The position numbers and the translations under genes were made by a program. A DNA stretch of 64,000 bases from WHSW01 sp963705955. Lineage in GTDB: Bacteria > Actinomycetota > Thermoleophilia > Solirubrobacterales > 70-9. This document shows, piece after piece, positions 41,030-50,081 of this stretch. Under the pieces are notes generated by a model. It saw only the letters and a list, made by a program, of their open reading frames with translations. It was not told where the DNA came from and did no database searches. The stretch spans positions 620,001 through 684,000 of the forward strand of contig CAVPLH010000006.1 of the NCBI GenBank assembly GCA_963705955.1, in the 5' to 3' direction. How positions within the stretch are numbered: the first letter of the stretch is position 1; every line of letters starts with the position of its first letter.

Positions 41030-42373
41030 TCACTGCGGCCATGGATCCGCCGGTGTGCTCGCTTCCGGCGCCGGCCGCGCGCCGATCGGCGGGGGCCTCA
41101 CCGCGCTCTGGCCCGTCGCCGGGCCGCGAGTGCTCTCCCGCGCACCCCGGAGCACCAGGACGCCGACCAGGACGAGCGCCGGGACGACCATGACCAGTGC
41201 GCTCACCCGCGGGCCGGCGGCGCTGGCGATCGCGCCGTCGACGAGGCTCGCGAGAGGGCGCACGCCAAGGAACGCCACGGTCCAGAGCGCCATGATGCGC
41301 CCGCGGTGGGCGGCGTCGACGCTCAGCTGCAGCTCCTTGATCGCCGCCGTGTTCGCCGCGAGAAACCCGAATCCGGCGACCGCGAGGGCAACGAGCGCGA
41401 GCTCGAACGTCGGGGCAAGCGCGAACGCCACCATCCCGCCGACCAGAATCGACATGCGGCGGACGAGCTGGCGCCGTAGCCCGCCCAGCCGACCCGCAAC
41501 AGTGAGCGCGGCCGCGAGCGCACCGACGCTGAACGCGCCGAGGAGAACTCCCGCCAGCGCGTCGGATCGGTCCCACACGCTGGTGGCGAACGCGGGCGAG
41601 AGCGTATTGACGGGATCGATCGCGATCCCGGCGGCCGACGAGACGAGCATCAGGGCAGCGAGGCGGGGGCGTTCACGTACGGCGGCGATGCTCTCGCGAA
41701 GTCTGGGGCGCCGTGGCCGTTTCGGGTGAGCTCGGGGATGAGTCGCGAGGAGGCCGGCCACGAGCGCGAGATAGGCGAGCGCGTTGACGACGAATGCCCA
41801 GCCGATCCCGGCCGTGGCGATCACGAGCGCAGCGCTCGCCGGTCCTACTCCGCGCGCCAGGTTGTGGGTCAACGACTTGAGCGCGATGGCTGCACCGAGT
41901 CGATCCGTCGGTACCAGGTCCGGCACGATCGCCTGGAGGGCCGGGAACGTGAACGCCTGCACCAGGCCGATCACGAGGACGAAGCCGATCACAACCGCCG
42001 GGGTCGCTTCATCGAGCAGGACGACTACCGCCAGTATGGCTGCGATGACGCTGGCGGTCCCCTGTGTGGCGATGAGGAGCCGGCGCCGATCAAAGCGATC
42101 TGCCGCGCTACCGGTCCAGGGAACGAGGAGAAGCACGCCGGCGAACTGAGAGAAGCCGACGACCCCGAGCAGGAACGCCGACCCGGTCAGCCGGTAGACG
42201 AGGATCCCCGACGCGAGCATGAGGAACCAGGTCCCGCTGTTGGCGATCAGGTTCCCGATGAAGAACGGACCGAAGTTCCGGTCAGCGAGCAGCCGCAGGT
42301 TCTCCCTTGCGCGCGACGGTTGGCCGGCGGGAGCGACCTCGACCGCGTCCGCGACCGGCGAGCGAGGGTTCAC
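41030..42373 (-). CDS. MFS transporter (EntS-like exporter group)
   Basis: 447 residues from a GTG at 42373, with 12 predicted transmembrane helices. FGPFFIGNLIANSGTWFLML, TGSAADRFDRRRLLIATQGT (loop 2-3 motif), FTFPALQAIVPDLVPTDRLG and AANTAAIKELQLSVDAAHRG are the conserved blocks of the MFS_3 group, which contains enterobactin exporters and macrolide pumps. The C-terminal 35 residues are Pro-rich and cytoplasmic. Substrate and direction are unknown. It diverges from the ABC transporter genes, with a 280-nt control region between. Confidence 0.9.
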   Translation of the reverse strand: MNPRSPVADAVEVAPAGQPSRARENLRLLADRNFGPFFIGNLIANSGTWFLMLASGILVYRLTGSAFLLGVVGFSQFAGVLLLVPWTGSAADRFDRRRLLIATQGTASVIAAILAVVVLLDEATPAVVIGFVLVIGLVQAFTFPALQAIVPDLVPTDRLGAAIALKSLTHNLARGVGPASAALVIATAGIGWAFVVNALAYLALVAGLLATHPRAHPKRPRRPRLRESIAAVRERPRLAALMLVSSAAGIAIDPVNTLSPAFATSVWDRSDALAGVLLGAFSVGALAAALTVAGRLGGLRRQLVRRMSILVGGMVAFALAPTFELALVALAVAGFGFLAANTAAIKELQLSVDAAHRGRIMALWTVAFLGVRPLASLVDGAIASAAGPRVSALVMVVPALVLVGVLVLRGARESTRGPATGQSAVRPPPIGARPAPEASTPADPWPQ

Positions 42374-42498
42374 AATGACGACCGGAGGATTGCCCGAATC
42401 CGGAGGTTCATCCCCCTGCCCACGCTCCCAGTGGCCGAGCTTCCGACATGCATTCTCCGCCCATCCCCCCTGCGTATCGGTTGGCGAACTTCCACGAT

Positions 42499-42534
42499 CT
42501 AGAAAATCTCTCTTGCTTTACGGTAAGATTCTAG
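42499..42534. promoter_or_regulatory. AT-rich imperfect dyad in the MFS/ABC divergent region
   Basis: CTAGAAAATCT and AGATTCTAG form arms of a 36-bp dyad with a 2-base bulge in the left arm and a 16-bp centre (CTCTTGCTTTACGGTA). It is the most AT-rich spot between the MFS and ABC genes. It may be an operator or the core promoter of the ABC operon. Confidence 0.5.
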
Positions 42535-42653
42535 TAGCCTGACGGCGCCATCGTGGGTTTCGTTGGAACCGTGCCGATCCTGTTGTCAGAACAGCCGCTG
42601 CTCACGCGCCGCGATGCTGCGGCCGAGAGCCCAGACGGGGCCTGACACCCGCC

Positions 42654-43448
42654 ATGTCCGCCGGATCAGATCATGGAACGGTCGAGATCCACGGCGTCAA
42701 CAAGTCTTTCCGCAATCAGTCGGAGCGCAAGGACCTCAAGGTCCTGAACGACGTCTCGCTCTCGTTCGAGGGTGGGACCTTCACCTGTGTCGTCGGCCCG
42801 AGCGGCTGTGGAAAGTCCACGTTGTTGCGGATCATCGACGGTCTGATCCCGCCGGATTCCGGGGTCGTGAAGATCCGCGGAGAAGACGTGCGAGAGCCCT
42901 CTCTCGACCGGGGGTTCGTATTTCAAGGGTTCAACCTGCTCCCCTGGCGGACCGTCATGGGAAATATCGAGTTCGGGCTCGAGAACCTGGGCGTCAAGAA
43001 GGACGAGCGGAAGCGGCGGGCCCAGGAGGTGCTCAAGGCCGTCGATCTCGAGGGGTTCGAGCGTTACTACCCCGGACAGCTGTCCGGCGGCATGCAGCAG
43101 CGAGTTGGCCTGGCGCGGGCCCTCGCCGTCGACCCCTCGATCCTGCTCATGGATGAGCCCTTCGGCTCGGTCGATGACCAGACGAGGATGCTCCTTCAGG
43201 ACGAGCTCCTCGAGATCTGGGAGGGAAACCAGAAGACGGTGATCTTTGTCACGCACGACATCGAGGAGGCGCTCTATCTCGCGGATCGGATCGTCGTCAT
43301 GCGCGCTCGGCCGTCACGCGTGACCCGAATCATCGACGTGCCCTTCGGGCGCCCTCGCGAGGAGAGCATCCGAGGCTCCGCCGAGATGGGCAAGCTCAAG
43401 CAGGAGATCTGGAACGATCTGAAGGCGGGAGCGACGGTAGAGGGATGA
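42654..43448 (+). CDS. ABC transporter ATP-binding protein (NitT/TauT/SsuB type)
   Basis: 264 residues with all nucleotide-binding motifs: Walker A VVGPSGCGKSTLLRI, Q-loop VFQGFNLLPWRTVMGNIEFG, signature QLSGGMQQRVGLARAL, Walker B ILLMDEPFGSVDDQTR and H-loop VTHDIEEALYLADRI. The Q-loop text (FQ..LLPW) is typical of the nitrate/sulfonate/taurine importers. It overlaps the permease gene by 4 nt (ATGA). Two permeases and a lipoprotein follow, so the importer is complete. Confidence 0.93.
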   Translation: MSAGSDHGTVEIHGVNKSFRNQSERKDLKVLNDVSLSFEGGTFTCVVGPSGCGKSTLLRIIDGLIPPDSGVVKIRGEDVREPSLDRGFVFQGFNLLPWRTVMGNIEFGLENLGVKKDERKRRAQEVLKAVDLEGFERYYPGQLSGGMQQRVGLARALAVDPSILLMDEPFGSVDDQTRMLLQDELLEIWEGNQKTVIFVTHDIEEALYLADRIVVMRARPSRVTRIIDVPFGRPREESIRGSAEMGKLKQEIWNDLKAGATVEG

Positions 43449-44344
43449 CGAGCGGTCCCGAGACCACCGGGGTGGACGGCCGGCTCGTGGCCCACGGGGA
43501 CGCAACGCAGCAGGCCGACGCAGGCCGGCCGGACCGGGACGAGCAATCCAGCGCGGGCGCAACGGAGGGGCGCGACTGGCGCCAACTCTTCCGCAACAAG
43601 TGGGTGCTCCGCTTGCTCTTCTACGGGGGGATCCTGATCGCGTGGCAGATCACAGCGATGATCAAGGGCGAGTTCTTCCTCCCCACCATTCCGGAGACCA
43701 TCAACGGGTTTGGCGAGCTGGTTTCGGAGGGCTACGCGAGCACCGTGCTCTCGACGCTCCGCCAGCTCGTGCTCGGCTTCCTCATCGCCCTCGTCGTCGC
43801 CATCCCAGTCGGGGCGCTCATGGGCCGCTCGAAATGGGCGAGCGACATTCTCTCGCCGTACGTCTACACCCTGTTCGTGACCCCGAAACAGACCCTGCTG
43901 CCCGTGTTGATCATCGCGTTCGGGATCGGGTTTTGGTACCGCACATGGGTGGTCATCCTCTTCGCCGTGTTCTTCCCGATCATCAATACCGCGGCCGGGG
44001 TTCAGTACGTCGACAAGGAACTCCGAGAAGCGGCGCGGGCATTCGGGACGAGTCGCTGGCGCATGTTGACGAGGATCTATCTGCCGGCCGCGGCGCCGTT
44101 CATCGTGGCCGGTGTGCGCCTGGGCTTCGGGATGGCCATGAAGGGGATGGTGATCGCCGAGCTCTGGGTCCTTAGCGGCACCGGCGAGCTCCTTGAGACC
44201 TTTTCCGCGTCGCCGCTGCGGCTCGACCTCTACTACCCGCTGGTGCTGCTCATCATCGGGTTTGCGGTAGTGGTCAACATGGGCCTCGTGTGGGCAGAGC
44301 GCAAGCTCCGTCCAGCGGCGCAGATAGCAAGGCAGGCCCAGTGA
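43445..44344 (+). CDS. ABC transporter permease (SsuC/TauC type), first
   Basis: 299 residues with a long hydrophilic N-terminus (about 45 residues) and six predicted helices (RLLFYGGILIAWQITAMI, LGFLIALVVAIPVGALMGRS, LLPVLIIAFGIGFWYRTWVV, PLVLLIIGFAVVVNMGLVWA). ELREAARAFGTSRWRMLTRI followed by YLPAAAPFIVAGVRLG is the EAA loop that docks on the ATPase. It overlaps both neighbours by 4 nt, indicating strict co-expression. It would form the channel together with the second permease. Confidence 0.92.
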   Translation: MTSGPETTGVDGRLVAHGDATQQADAGRPDRDEQSSAGATEGRDWRQLFRNKWVLRLLFYGGILIAWQITAMIKGEFFLPTIPETINGFGELVSEGYASTVLSTLRQLVLGFLIALVVAIPVGALMGRSKWASDILSPYVYTLFVTPKQTLLPVLIIAFGIGFWYRTWVVILFAVFFPIINTAAGVQYVDKELREAARAFGTSRWRMLTRIYLPAAAPFIVAGVRLGFGMAMKGMVIAELWVLSGTGELLETFSASPLRLDLYYPLVLLIIGFAVVVNMGLVWAERKLRPAAQIARQAQ

Positions 44345-45150
44345 TCGCGACGATCGCGCAGAAGCTTCGCGACCGCAAGCGAGCGCGCGGCTCGGTCCGG
44401 CCGTTGGACCTCGGGAGACTCAGCCGCTGGCTGCTCTCCATCGCGCTCTTCTTCGTCGTCTGGGAGATCGTCGGCAGGAGCGACATCACGGTCGCGATCA
44501 TTCCGCCCTCCGAGGTGCTTCCGGACCTTGCGGACCAGATCGGTCAGGGCGACCTTCTGGACGCAACGGTCGGGACCCTCAAGCTCGCGGGAGTCGGCTT
44601 CGCGATCTCGGCCGTCATCGGCCTCTTGGTCGGTCTGCTCATCGGTCTGTCAAGGCCCTGGGCAGACGTTCTCGATCCGTTCGTCAACGCCATGCTGGCA
44701 GCCCCGATCGCAATGTTCATTCCCGTGATCGCCGTCTATCTCGGCTTGGAATTCAAGGCGAAGGTCGTCGGCGTGGTCCTGTTCGCGGTATTCATCATCA
44801 TCGTCAACACGGCGACCGGGATCCGCGAGGTACCGGCTTCCGGCATCGAGACGGCGCGGGCGTTCGGGACGAGCCGGCGGAAGCTCTACACGGGAATCAT
44901 CTTTCCATGGGCGAGTCCGTACATCATCACCGGTCTCCGACTCGCCGTCGGCCGCGCGGTCGAGGGAGCGATTCTGTTCGATCTCTTCCTGAGGACCCAA
45001 AACCTGGGGCTGGTGATCAGAAACGCCGCCGGGTCCTTTGACCTCAGCGTCCTTCTCGGGGCTGTGTTCTTTATCACGATTATCGCGGCCGGCACGATGG
45101 GGATCGCGAGAATCATCGAGTGGCGTTTGTTGCGGTGGAAAACCTACTGA
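44341..45150 (+). CDS. ABC transporter permease (SsuC/TauC type), second
   Basis: From the GTG at 44341, which overlaps the previous stop (GTGA), 269 residues. Helices include LLSIALFFVVWEIVGRSDIT, LAGVGFAISAVIGLLVGLLI, AAPIAMFIPVIAVYLGLEFK and LLGAVFFITIIAAGTMGIAR. EVPASGIETARAFGTSRRKL followed by YTGIIFPWASPYIITGL is the EAA loop. Having two different permease genes implies a heterodimeric channel, less common in this transporter group than a homodimer. Confidence 0.92.
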   Translation: MIATIAQKLRDRKRARGSVRPLDLGRLSRWLLSIALFFVVWEIVGRSDITVAIIPPSEVLPDLADQIGQGDLLDATVGTLKLAGVGFAISAVIGLLVGLLIGLSRPWADVLDPFVNAMLAAPIAMFIPVIAVYLGLEFKAKVVGVVLFAVFIIIVNTATGIREVPASGIETARAFGTSRRKLYTGIIFPWASPYIITGLRLAVGRAVEGAILFDLFLRTQNLGLVIRNAAGSFDLSVLLGAVFFITIIAAGTMGIARIIEWRLLRWKTY

Positions 45151-45229
45151 TGAGCCCTACCGTGACACACGAGGCGATCAGTGCTGTGAAAGCCGAGACC
45201 ACCTCGGCAGATCGTGAGGAGTAGATACT

Positions 45230-46324
45230 GTGAAGCAACTCGCAATGATCATCACCTTGGCGTCCGCCCTCGCTCTTTTGGCGATCGGCTGCGGCGGCAG
45301 CAGCGACGAGAGTTCTGGGGGGACTCCGCCTGTGTCACTGGTCACGAGCTCAACCGGCCAGGCGTACGTCGGCCAATTCCACGCTGCCGACCTGTTCGGG
45401 GACAAGTTCGGGCTCGCGGCAGACAACACGGTCCAGGAGTTCGAGGATGAGACCGCTGCGGCCCAGCTGCTCGTTTCTGACCGCGGGGACGTGGGATCCT
45501 CCGGGATGACGCAGGTAATGCAGCTGATCGGGCACGGGCAAGACGTCAGGGCGTTCTGTCCGATTCAGGTCGACAGCACCGAGCAACTGGTCGGACTGAC
45601 CGACAAGATCACCTCCCTCGACCAGATCACGGACCCGGACGTCCGTGTGGCGGTCGATAGCCCCGGTGGGCTCGTCAACTTCATCATGAACCTCCTGTTC
45701 CAGGAGAAGAACATGGGCATCACCGTGAGTGACCTTACGAACGTCAGCGTCCTGGGCGACGGCAGTCAGCGCCTCGCCGCCCTCGCCGCCGGCGAGGTGG
45801 ACGTCGGGTCCGTCGACCTCTTCGAGCTCCCGGACCTGCAGAAGCAGATCGGTGCGGACGCTGTCACGACCCTCAGCGTCACCGCTGCCGATACGGATTT
45901 CGTTGCAAACATCTACTACGCCAAGAAGTCGTGGCTCGACGACAACACGGACCTCGCCGGCCGTTATTGCGCTACGACCCTGTACTCGAACCGAGTCCTT
46001 GCATCTGACTACGCCCAGTACACGGATGCGGTCAACACCTACGTGAAGGGCGGCGTCGACGAGTCGATCATCAAGGACAACTGGGACTTCGCCCGCAAGT
46101 ACTCGATCTGGCCGTACAACACCGATGTGCTCTCGCCAGAGGCGGTGCAGACGATCATCGACGTGGGGATTCCGTCGAAGCTCCTCGACGCCTCCGCGGC
46201 TGACCTCACGTACGAGGACGTCGTCGACACGCGGCCGATGGACATCGCGATGAAGCTCCTCGGAGGGCCTGTCAGCGCGGCCGACGTCAAGGCAGGACAG
46301 GTGCCGGCCCCCAGCGGGGACTGA
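45230..46324 (+). CDS. ABC transporter substrate-binding lipoprotein (NMT1/SsuA-like)
   Basis: 364 residues from a GTG at 45230 (GAGGAG upstream). The N-terminus MKQLAMIITLASALALLAIGC is a lipoprotein signal with the lipobox LAIGC. QEFEDETAAAQLLVSDRGDV and GSSGMTQVMQLIGHGQDVRA match the NMT1/SsuA-like binding fold (lobe 1). VRVAVDSPGGLVNFIMNLLF and GDGSQRLAALAAGEVDVGSV match lobe 2. It is the outer component of the importer encoded just upstream. The ligand is unknown; relatives carry pyrimidine precursors, sulfonates, aromatic acids or ureides. Confidence 0.9.
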   Translation: MKQLAMIITLASALALLAIGCGGSSDESSGGTPPVSLVTSSTGQAYVGQFHAADLFGDKFGLAADNTVQEFEDETAAAQLLVSDRGDVGSSGMTQVMQLIGHGQDVRAFCPIQVDSTEQLVGLTDKITSLDQITDPDVRVAVDSPGGLVNFIMNLLFQEKNMGITVSDLTNVSVLGDGSQRLAALAAGEVDVGSVDLFELPDLQKQIGADAVTTLSVTAADTDFVANIYYAKKSWLDDNTDLAGRYCATTLYSNRVLASDYAQYTDAVNTYVKGGVDESIIKDNWDFARKYSIWPYNTDVLSPEAVQTIIDVGIPSKLLDASAADLTYEDVVDTRPMDIAMKLLGGPVSAADVKAGQVPAPSGD

Positions 46325-46387
46325 GGCGCGGCGACCTGTCCGCTACGCGCAGAAATCCGACGCAAAGACCAAGTAGGAGGTATGACT

Positions 46388-47059
46388 ATGGGTGACCTCG
46401 ACCGCAAGTCGAGTGAGCTGCCGCTGGCGCGGGTTGAGCCGTCGACGACGCGGCTGCTGGTGGTCGACGTGCAGAACGATTTTCTGGCCGACGGTGGCTG
46501 GTTTGCGGATCACGGCGAGGACCTCGACGGAATGCGGGAAGCCGTGGCGAACACGGATCAACTGATCGGACTGGCCCGCTCCGCCGGGGTGCGGCCGATC
46601 TTCATCAGGGCGATCTACGACCACAAGTGGCTATCGAGCGCGATGCTCGAGCGCCACGAGCTCGTCGGTCTCGGCACCGACCATTGCCAGGAAGGCACTT
46701 GGGGCGCGGACTTCTATGTGGTGCAGCCGTTGCCGGACGAGGAGGTCATCACCAAGCACCGGTACAGCGCGTTCGTCGGCACGGAGCTGGACATGCTGCT
46801 CCGCAGCCAGGGTGTGGAGAACCTCATCTTCGCGGGCGTGACGACCAACGTGTGCATCGAGTCCACCGCGCGTGATGGATACATGCGCGACTACCACATC
46901 ATCGTGGTCGAGGACTGCACCGCGAGCTACAGCGAGGAGCCGCACCAGGCGACGCTGGCCAACATCCGCCGGGCATTCGGGCGCGTCGCCACGACGGACG
47001 AGATCGTCTCCGTCTGGAGGGACGCGGGTCTCGTGTCGACGCCGGCGGTGCCTGCCTGA
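46388..47059 (+). CDS. isochorismatase-fold amidohydrolase (N-carbamoyl-amine/ureide hydrolase-like)
   Basis: I chose the ATG at 46388 because AGGAGG ends 7 nt before it; the ATG at 46382 touches the Shine-Dalgarno. The 223-residue protein has the Asp-Lys-Cys triad of cysteine amidohydrolases: RLLVVDVQNDFLADGGW, EVITKHRYSAFVGTELDMLL and GVTTNVCIESTARDGYMRDY with the cis-peptide turn. The spacing and the SAF/STARDG text resemble RutB ureidoacrylate hydrolase, biuret hydrolase and N-carbamoylsarcosine amidohydrolase. These release CO2 and NH3 from N-carbamoyl compounds. It directly follows the ABC importer, so it probably acts early or mid-pathway on the imported compound. Confidence 0.88.
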   Translation: MGDLDRKSSELPLARVEPSTTRLLVVDVQNDFLADGGWFADHGEDLDGMREAVANTDQLIGLARSAGVRPIFIRAIYDHKWLSSAMLERHELVGLGTDHCQEGTWGADFYVVQPLPDEEVITKHRYSAFVGTELDMLLRSQGVENLIFAGVTTNVCIESTARDGYMRDYHIIVVEDCTASYSEEPHQATLANIRRAFGRVATTDEIVSVWRDAGLVSTPAVPA

Positions 47060-47123
47060 TGATCACGCGGGGGTCCAGCGGGGTCGCGTCCTGCGGTCAG
47101 CCACCGTCTGGCTGGAGGGGCAG

Positions 47124-48280
47124 GTGAAGATCCGCGGCTGCGAAGCGTTCATCGTCGCCCTGCCGTGGCGGCGCCGTCATCGGATGGCACTCCCTCGCGA
47201 CACCCTGGGCAAGTACGTAATCGTGCGACTGTTCACGGACGAGGGGATCGAGGGGCTGGGTGAAGCAACCGTCATCAAGGAATGGGGCGGGGATCACGGA
47301 CGGTACTTCGGCGAGTCGCCGGCGCTGACGAGGCGGCTCATCGAGTCGATACTCGGCCCGGCCCTCGAGGACACCGACCCTTTCAACATCGAAGCTGCGC
47401 ATCAGCGGATGGACATGGCCGTCAAGGGCTACCCATACGCCAAGGCGGCGGTGGACGAGGCGCTCCACGACATCAAGGGCAAGGCTCTCAGCGTCCCCGT
47501 CTATCAGCTGCTCGGTGGGCAGATCCGCGAAGAGATCCCGCTCGCACACAGCCTCGGTTGGCTCGAGTACGACGTGGCGGTCAACGAGGCGGTGGCTGCG
47601 GTCTCGGAGGGCATCAAGACGATCAAGATCAAGGTGGGGCGCGATGCGACCTACGACGTCCGGGTCGTCAAGGAGGTCCGGGAGGCAATCGGGCCCGAGC
47701 TGGACATCGTCGTTGATGCGAACCAGGGGTGGCCGACCCCCAAGTACGCCATCGGCATCATCGAGCGGATGCAGGAGCACCGGATTCGATACGCGGAGCA
47801 ACCGGTGGAGGGCCTCGGCAGATGGCCCAGGTCGCCCGTCGGACGACCGTACCGATCATGGCCGACGAGAGCGCGTGGACACCACAGGACGTCCTCGAGA
47901 TCGTCGAACGGGAGGCCGCGGACATGATCTCGCTCTACACGACCAAGCCAGGCGGCCTGTCCAAGGCGAAGAAGGTCGCCGCCGTCGCCGAGGCGGCCGG
48001 CCTGCCGCTGAACGTGAACGGGTCGCACGAGACCGGTGTGGGTAATGCCGCAAATCTTCACCTCGTCGCGTCGACGGCGGCGGTTACGGAGGCGGGAGTC
48101 TTTCCTGCCACGGCGCTGCGGGATGACCAGCCCACGGAGATGGCGGGAAAGATGTATCTCGACGACATCGTTACCCGGCCGTTCGAGTACCGGGATGGAT
48201 GCCTGGTTGTACCGAGCGGACCGGGACTCGGTGTCGAGCTCGACATGAGCAAGGTCGCCGAGTACGGCGTCGAGGAGTAA
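47124..48280 (+). CDS. mandelate racemase / muconate-lactonizing enzyme family protein, one frameshift
   Basis: From a GTG at 47124 (GGAGGGGCA upstream). The N-terminal capping domain precedes an enolase-superfamily barrel with TIKIKVGRD (KxK, K168 and K170), IVVDANQGW (D198) and IRYAEQPVEGL (E225). The frame then breaks near 47816. Adding one C joins EGL to RQMAQVARRTTVPIMADES (third metal Glu), with SLYTTKPGGLSKAKKVA, GSHETGVGNAANLHL and a stop at 48280. The complete protein has about 385 residues. KxK plus a Lys after the barrel strand matches the MLE subgroup (cycloisomerases, epimerases). The substrate is unknown. Confidence 0.85.
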
Positions 48281-48288
48281 GCAGGCGA

Positions 48289-49422
48289 ATGGCCGTCCAC
48301 TCCGTCGCGGTCCTCGGAGCAGGAAACGGCGGCTGCGCTGCCGCGGCCGACCTCGGGGCACGAGGGTTCGACGTCCGGCTCTACAACCGGTCATTGGCCC
48401 GGCTCGAGCCGCTCATCCGCCGGGGTGGCCTCGAACGCCGGGGTTCGAGCGGCGAGGGATTCGTCGAGCTATCCCTGATGACAGACGATCTCGCCGCGGC
48501 CGTGGCAGGCGCCGACCTGGTCATGCTGACCGTTCCTGTCTCCGCCCACGCATTCTTCGCCCGGGAGCTCGGCAAGGTGCTGCCAGAGGACGGTGTCGTC
48601 TTCCTCAACCCGGGCCACATGGGGGGAGGCCTGTTCGTCGCCCACGAGATCTATCGGCTCACCGGGCGGACCGACGTTCGGACATGCGAGGTCAGCACGC
48701 TTACGTACGCCTGCCGGATGGACGGCCCGGCGGCGGTCAACATCATTCAGACCGCCAGCCATCTGGCCTTCGCAGCCTTCCCCGGCAGGTGGCAGGCGGA
48801 GCTCTTCCGGCTGTTGCGAGATCTCTACCCGTCGATCTATGAGGCCGGTGACGTACTGGAGACCGGGTTCATGGACATCAACGCCGTCGAGCACCCGCCG
48901 CAGATCATCTGCAACGCCGGCTGGCTCGAACACACGAAGGGCGACTACCTCTTCTACTACGAGGGAACCACCCCGTCGGTCGGCCGGGTGATCGATGTCC
49001 TCGACGAGGAACGGCGCGCCGTCGCCGATGCTGCCGGCGTAGCGACCAGACCGTTTGTTCAGCTGTTCTGTGAGCTCGGGTACACGACCGAGGCGGCGGC
49101 GGCGCGCGGAACCGCTCACGCTGCGCTGCAGGAGAGCGCTCCCAACCGGTGGCTCAAGGCTCCGCCCAGCCTCGACCACCGCTACCTCCACGAGGATGTC
49201 GGGTGCGGGCTCGTTCCGTGGGCGGAGTTGGGCCAGTCCCTGCAAGTCCGAACGCCCGTGATGGACGCCCTGATCACGATCGGCTCGATCCTTGGCGGCC
49301 GTGACTATCGCGTCGACGGCCTGACGCTGAGTCGTCTCGGGCTCCACGGAATACCCGCCGAGGCCGTTTCAGCGTACCTACGGCAAGGAACTGAAACCCG
49401 CGCGACCGTCACCACGGTCTGA
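48289..49422 (+). CDS. opine/octopine dehydrogenase-family oxidoreductase
   Basis: 377 residues from the ATG at 48289, 8 nt after the MR/MLE gene. SVAVLGAGNGGCAAAADLGA is the Rossmann NAD(P) motif, and ADLVMLTVPVSAHAFFAREL with DGVVFLNPGHMGGGLFVAHE the second half of that domain. TGFMDINAVEHPPQIICNAG and HRYLHEDVGCGLVPWAELG belong to the octopine dehydrogenase C-terminal domain with its His-Asp region. Family members join or split an amino acid and a keto acid by reductive condensation, or oxidise 2-hydroxy acids. In this island it could split a secondary amine. Confidence 0.88.
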   Translation: MAVHSVAVLGAGNGGCAAAADLGARGFDVRLYNRSLARLEPLIRRGGLERRGSSGEGFVELSLMTDDLAAAVAGADLVMLTVPVSAHAFFARELGKVLPEDGVVFLNPGHMGGGLFVAHEIYRLTGRTDVRTCEVSTLTYACRMDGPAAVNIIQTASHLAFAAFPGRWQAELFRLLRDLYPSIYEAGDVLETGFMDINAVEHPPQIICNAGWLEHTKGDYLFYYEGTTPSVGRVIDVLDEERRAVADAAGVATRPFVQLFCELGYTTEAAAARGTAHAALQESAPNRWLKAPPSLDHRYLHEDVGCGLVPWAELGQSLQVRTPVMDALITIGSILGGRDYRVDGLTLSRLGLHGIPAEAVSAYLRQGTETRATVTTV

Positions 49423-49516
49423 CCACTGAGTACACCGATGCCACCGACAACGAACACGACAGGAGGGTCGCAGTTGTGACGCGACAGCGGCCAGGCTGTG
49501 ACGGAGAGGTGATGAC

Positions 49517-49717
49517 ATGCCGAATGTAACGATTCACTGGCTCGAAGGACGCACCCTGGAGCAAAAGCGCAAGGTGATCGCCGGGATCACCGATCTGCTC
49601 GTGGAGGACGCCGACGCTCGTCGCGAAGCCGTCCAGGTCACGTTCCGCGAGATGACCAAGGACAGCTGGGGTCGAGGCGGCCTGCTCGGCTGCGATCGCA
49701 CCGATGTCAGCCCATGA
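49517..49717 (+). CDS. 4-oxalocrotonate tautomerase-family protein
   Basis: 66 residues. The mature protein starts with Pro after Met removal (PNVTIHWLEGRTLEQKRKVI), the catalytic proline of the 4-OT superfamily; VQVTFREMTKDSWGRGG is the conserved C-terminal half. GAGAGGTG precedes the ATG. These enzymes shift keto-enol double bonds in ring-cleavage products or act as decarboxylase/dehalogenase relatives. Its stop overlaps the VOC gene start by 4 nt. Confidence 0.9.
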   Translation: MPNVTIHWLEGRTLEQKRKVIAGITDLLVEDADARREAVQVTFREMTKDSWGRGGLLGCDRTDVSP

Positions 49718-50081
49718 GTGACGCTGCGGCGGTGCACGGTGTGCACCACCTGCTCATACAGAGCACCGATCTGGAGCGGACTGAGCGCTTCTTCGTGGAC
49801 GTTCTCGGCTTCACGGTGCGCAAGCGCGGGGATTTCACCGATGGGCGGCCGTTGATAGTCACCCACCAGGGCCTGGGGCTCACCAACGGCTCGCCGGGCG
49901 TGCCCGGCGCAGTCGAGCACATTGCCTTCCGGCACTCCGACATCCGGGGGATCGCCGAGCGCGCGCCCGGCGCGGGCGTCACGGTGCTCAAGGACCCGGA
50001 CCCGGGCCGTACGGCCTCACGGTGTACCTGGCCGATCCCGACGGAAACCGGATCGAGCTGTTCTCGGAGGACGAGGTGTGA
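49714..50081 (+). CDS. VOC-family protein, one frameshift
   Basis: Starts with ATG overlapping the tautomerase stop. GVHHLLIQSTDLERTERFFV and DVLGFTVRKRGDFTDGRPLI form module one; GAVEHIAFRHSDIRGIAERA module two, with His residues at the metal positions. The frame breaks near 50018: one C restored in the GGCC run joins DPDPG to PYGLTVYLADPDGNRIELF and a stop at 50079-50081. The whole is about 122 residues, typical for a glyoxalase/extradiol-dioxygenase-like domain. The stop overlaps the next gene (GTGA), supporting this reconstructed end. Confidence 0.78.
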
